From: Gammaproteobacteria bacterium
GTDB lineage: Bacteria; Pseudomonadota; Gammaproteobacteria; Enterobacterales; Psychrobiaceae
DNA length: 7,595 nucleotides
Direction: 5' to 3'
Assembly (NCBI GenBank): GCA_013214885.1
Contig: JABSRS010000106.1
Coordinates: 1,848-9,442 of the forward strand
Numbering within the stretch: the stretch's first letter is position 1; every line of letters starts with the position of its first letter. Below are positions 6,905 to 7,595 of this stretch, piece by piece. A program made the position numbers and the translations under genes. Under the pieces are notes generated by a model, which had not been told where the DNA came from, did no database searches, and saw only the letters and a program-made list of their open reading frames with translations.

Positions 6905-7595
6905 TTATCGCTTCATAAAAGCGCGCAGGATAGTTTGCGCCTCATCTGAGGCTAAACGCTGAGCAAAGACTTTGCCCTCGGCAATAATAGTTTGTGCAAT
7001 TAGATCCTTTAATGGTGCCTTCATAATAGCTTTAGCAGCCCTGATCGCCTGAGGTGGCTGCTTGGCCATTTTCTTTGCCACGTTCACGGCTTTTTTTATA
7101 ACGCCCCGCCAACAGGTGCTATTTCATTTATAATCCCTGCTGTCAAAGCATATTGGGGATCAAAGCTGGTCCCTAACAATAACAATTCTGAGGCTTTACG
7201 CTGACCAATCAACTGTGGCAGTAATAAACTAGATCCACCTTCTGGAGTGCAGCCCAGACTGACAAAGGGCATCTTAAATAAGGTGTTTTCACTGGCCACC
7301 ACGTAATCACAATGCAATAGCATCGTCGTTCCGATCCCAATCGCTGGGCCTGCCGTTGCCGCAATGAGTGGTTTGTTAAAATTATTTAATGCCAATAAAA
7401 AGATAAAGGGTGGTGCGCTTTCATCTTGAGGTGGGTTATCGATAAAATCATTGAGGTCATTACCTGCACAAAACACCTGCTCATCACCAGATAGGATCAC
7501 CACGCTGATCGACTCATCAACATCGGCATGTTCGAAGTTATAGGTAGATTGCTCGACTTCGTTCTGATGGAAGATATCACCATACATGATCTTAC
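6905..7595 (-). pseudogene. Enoyl-CoA hydratase/isomerase family gene, frameshifted near 7093-7106, 5' end beyond right edge
   Basis: Two minus-strand frames together make one crotonase-fold protein. The upstream part (7595 down to 7096) has the CoA/oxyanion-hole region [32 protein letters not shown] and [26 protein letters not shown], whose Glu is the expected catalytic residue. It then reads [10 protein letters not shown] and hits a stop. The C-terminal part continues in another frame as KKAVNVAKKMAKQPPQAIRAAKAIMK and ends in RAFMKR (stop 6905-6907). Restoring one base (for example TTATAA to TTAATAA on the coding strand) gives a continuous [14 protein letters not shown]. The break abuts a 7-A run, so a sequencing or assembly error is possible. 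The frame is open to the right edge, so the ATG at 7585-7587 need not be the start. Near that end, about nine residues (NEVEQSTYN) look extra relative to typical crotonase proteins. If intact, it would hydrate or isomerise acyl-CoAs, with no evident link to the exosortase cluster. Confidence 0.85.

Noticed and set aside
6909..6923. Inverted repeat CGCTT-CATAA-AAGCG as a terminator
   Set aside because: It lies inside the coding end of the hydratase gene and no T-run follows on either strand.

Overview
This window reads as part of an exosortase A (XrtA/PEP-CTERM) exopolysaccharide and protein-sorting locus from a moderately AT-rich Gram-negative bacterium. Gene content and AT-leaning codon use suggest a marine-type gammaproteobacterium, possibly Alteromonadales-like. 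The taxon is an inference; no rRNA or housekeeping marker is present.

Layout: positions 2-601 hold the C-terminal part of a PEP-CTERM-associated FemAB-like acyl/aminoacyltransferase that enters from the left edge. It is followed 23 nt later by xrtA (625-2088), an exosortase A fused to a C-terminal EpsI domain. A 168-bp gap, the longest in the plus-strand block, precedes an asparagine-synthase-like class II amidotransferase (2257-4146). Next come a GT4 glycosyltransferase (4184-5257) and, overlapping it by 8 bp, an O-antigen-ligase-like polytopic membrane protein of the exosortase-associated putative O-glycosylation ligase type (5250-6533). A small ABM-fold protein (6579-6872) ends the plus-strand block. 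Convergent to it, on the minus strand, lies an enoyl-CoA hydratase/isomerase-like gene (6905-7595, running off the right edge) that is split by a one-base frameshift.

How it fits together (family knowledge plus inference): XrtA is a membrane transpeptidase-like enzyme that recognises C-terminal PEP-CTERM signals on exported proteins and cleaves them. The surrounding FemAB-like, amidotransferase, glycosyltransferase and ligase genes are thought to make and attach a surface polysaccharide. No PEP-CTERM substrate, chain-length protein, tyrosine kinase or initiating glycosyltransferase is in the window, so they must lie elsewhere, probably left of position 1 for the polysaccharide genes. The overall system is known. 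The less explained elements are the ABM-like small protein at the end of the cluster, the 168-bp gap with its inverted repeats, the 14-bp tandem repeat at the convergent junction, and the frameshifted hydratase. No tRNA, rRNA, CRISPR array or insertion sequence was seen, and no stretch over 300 bp lacks a gene.
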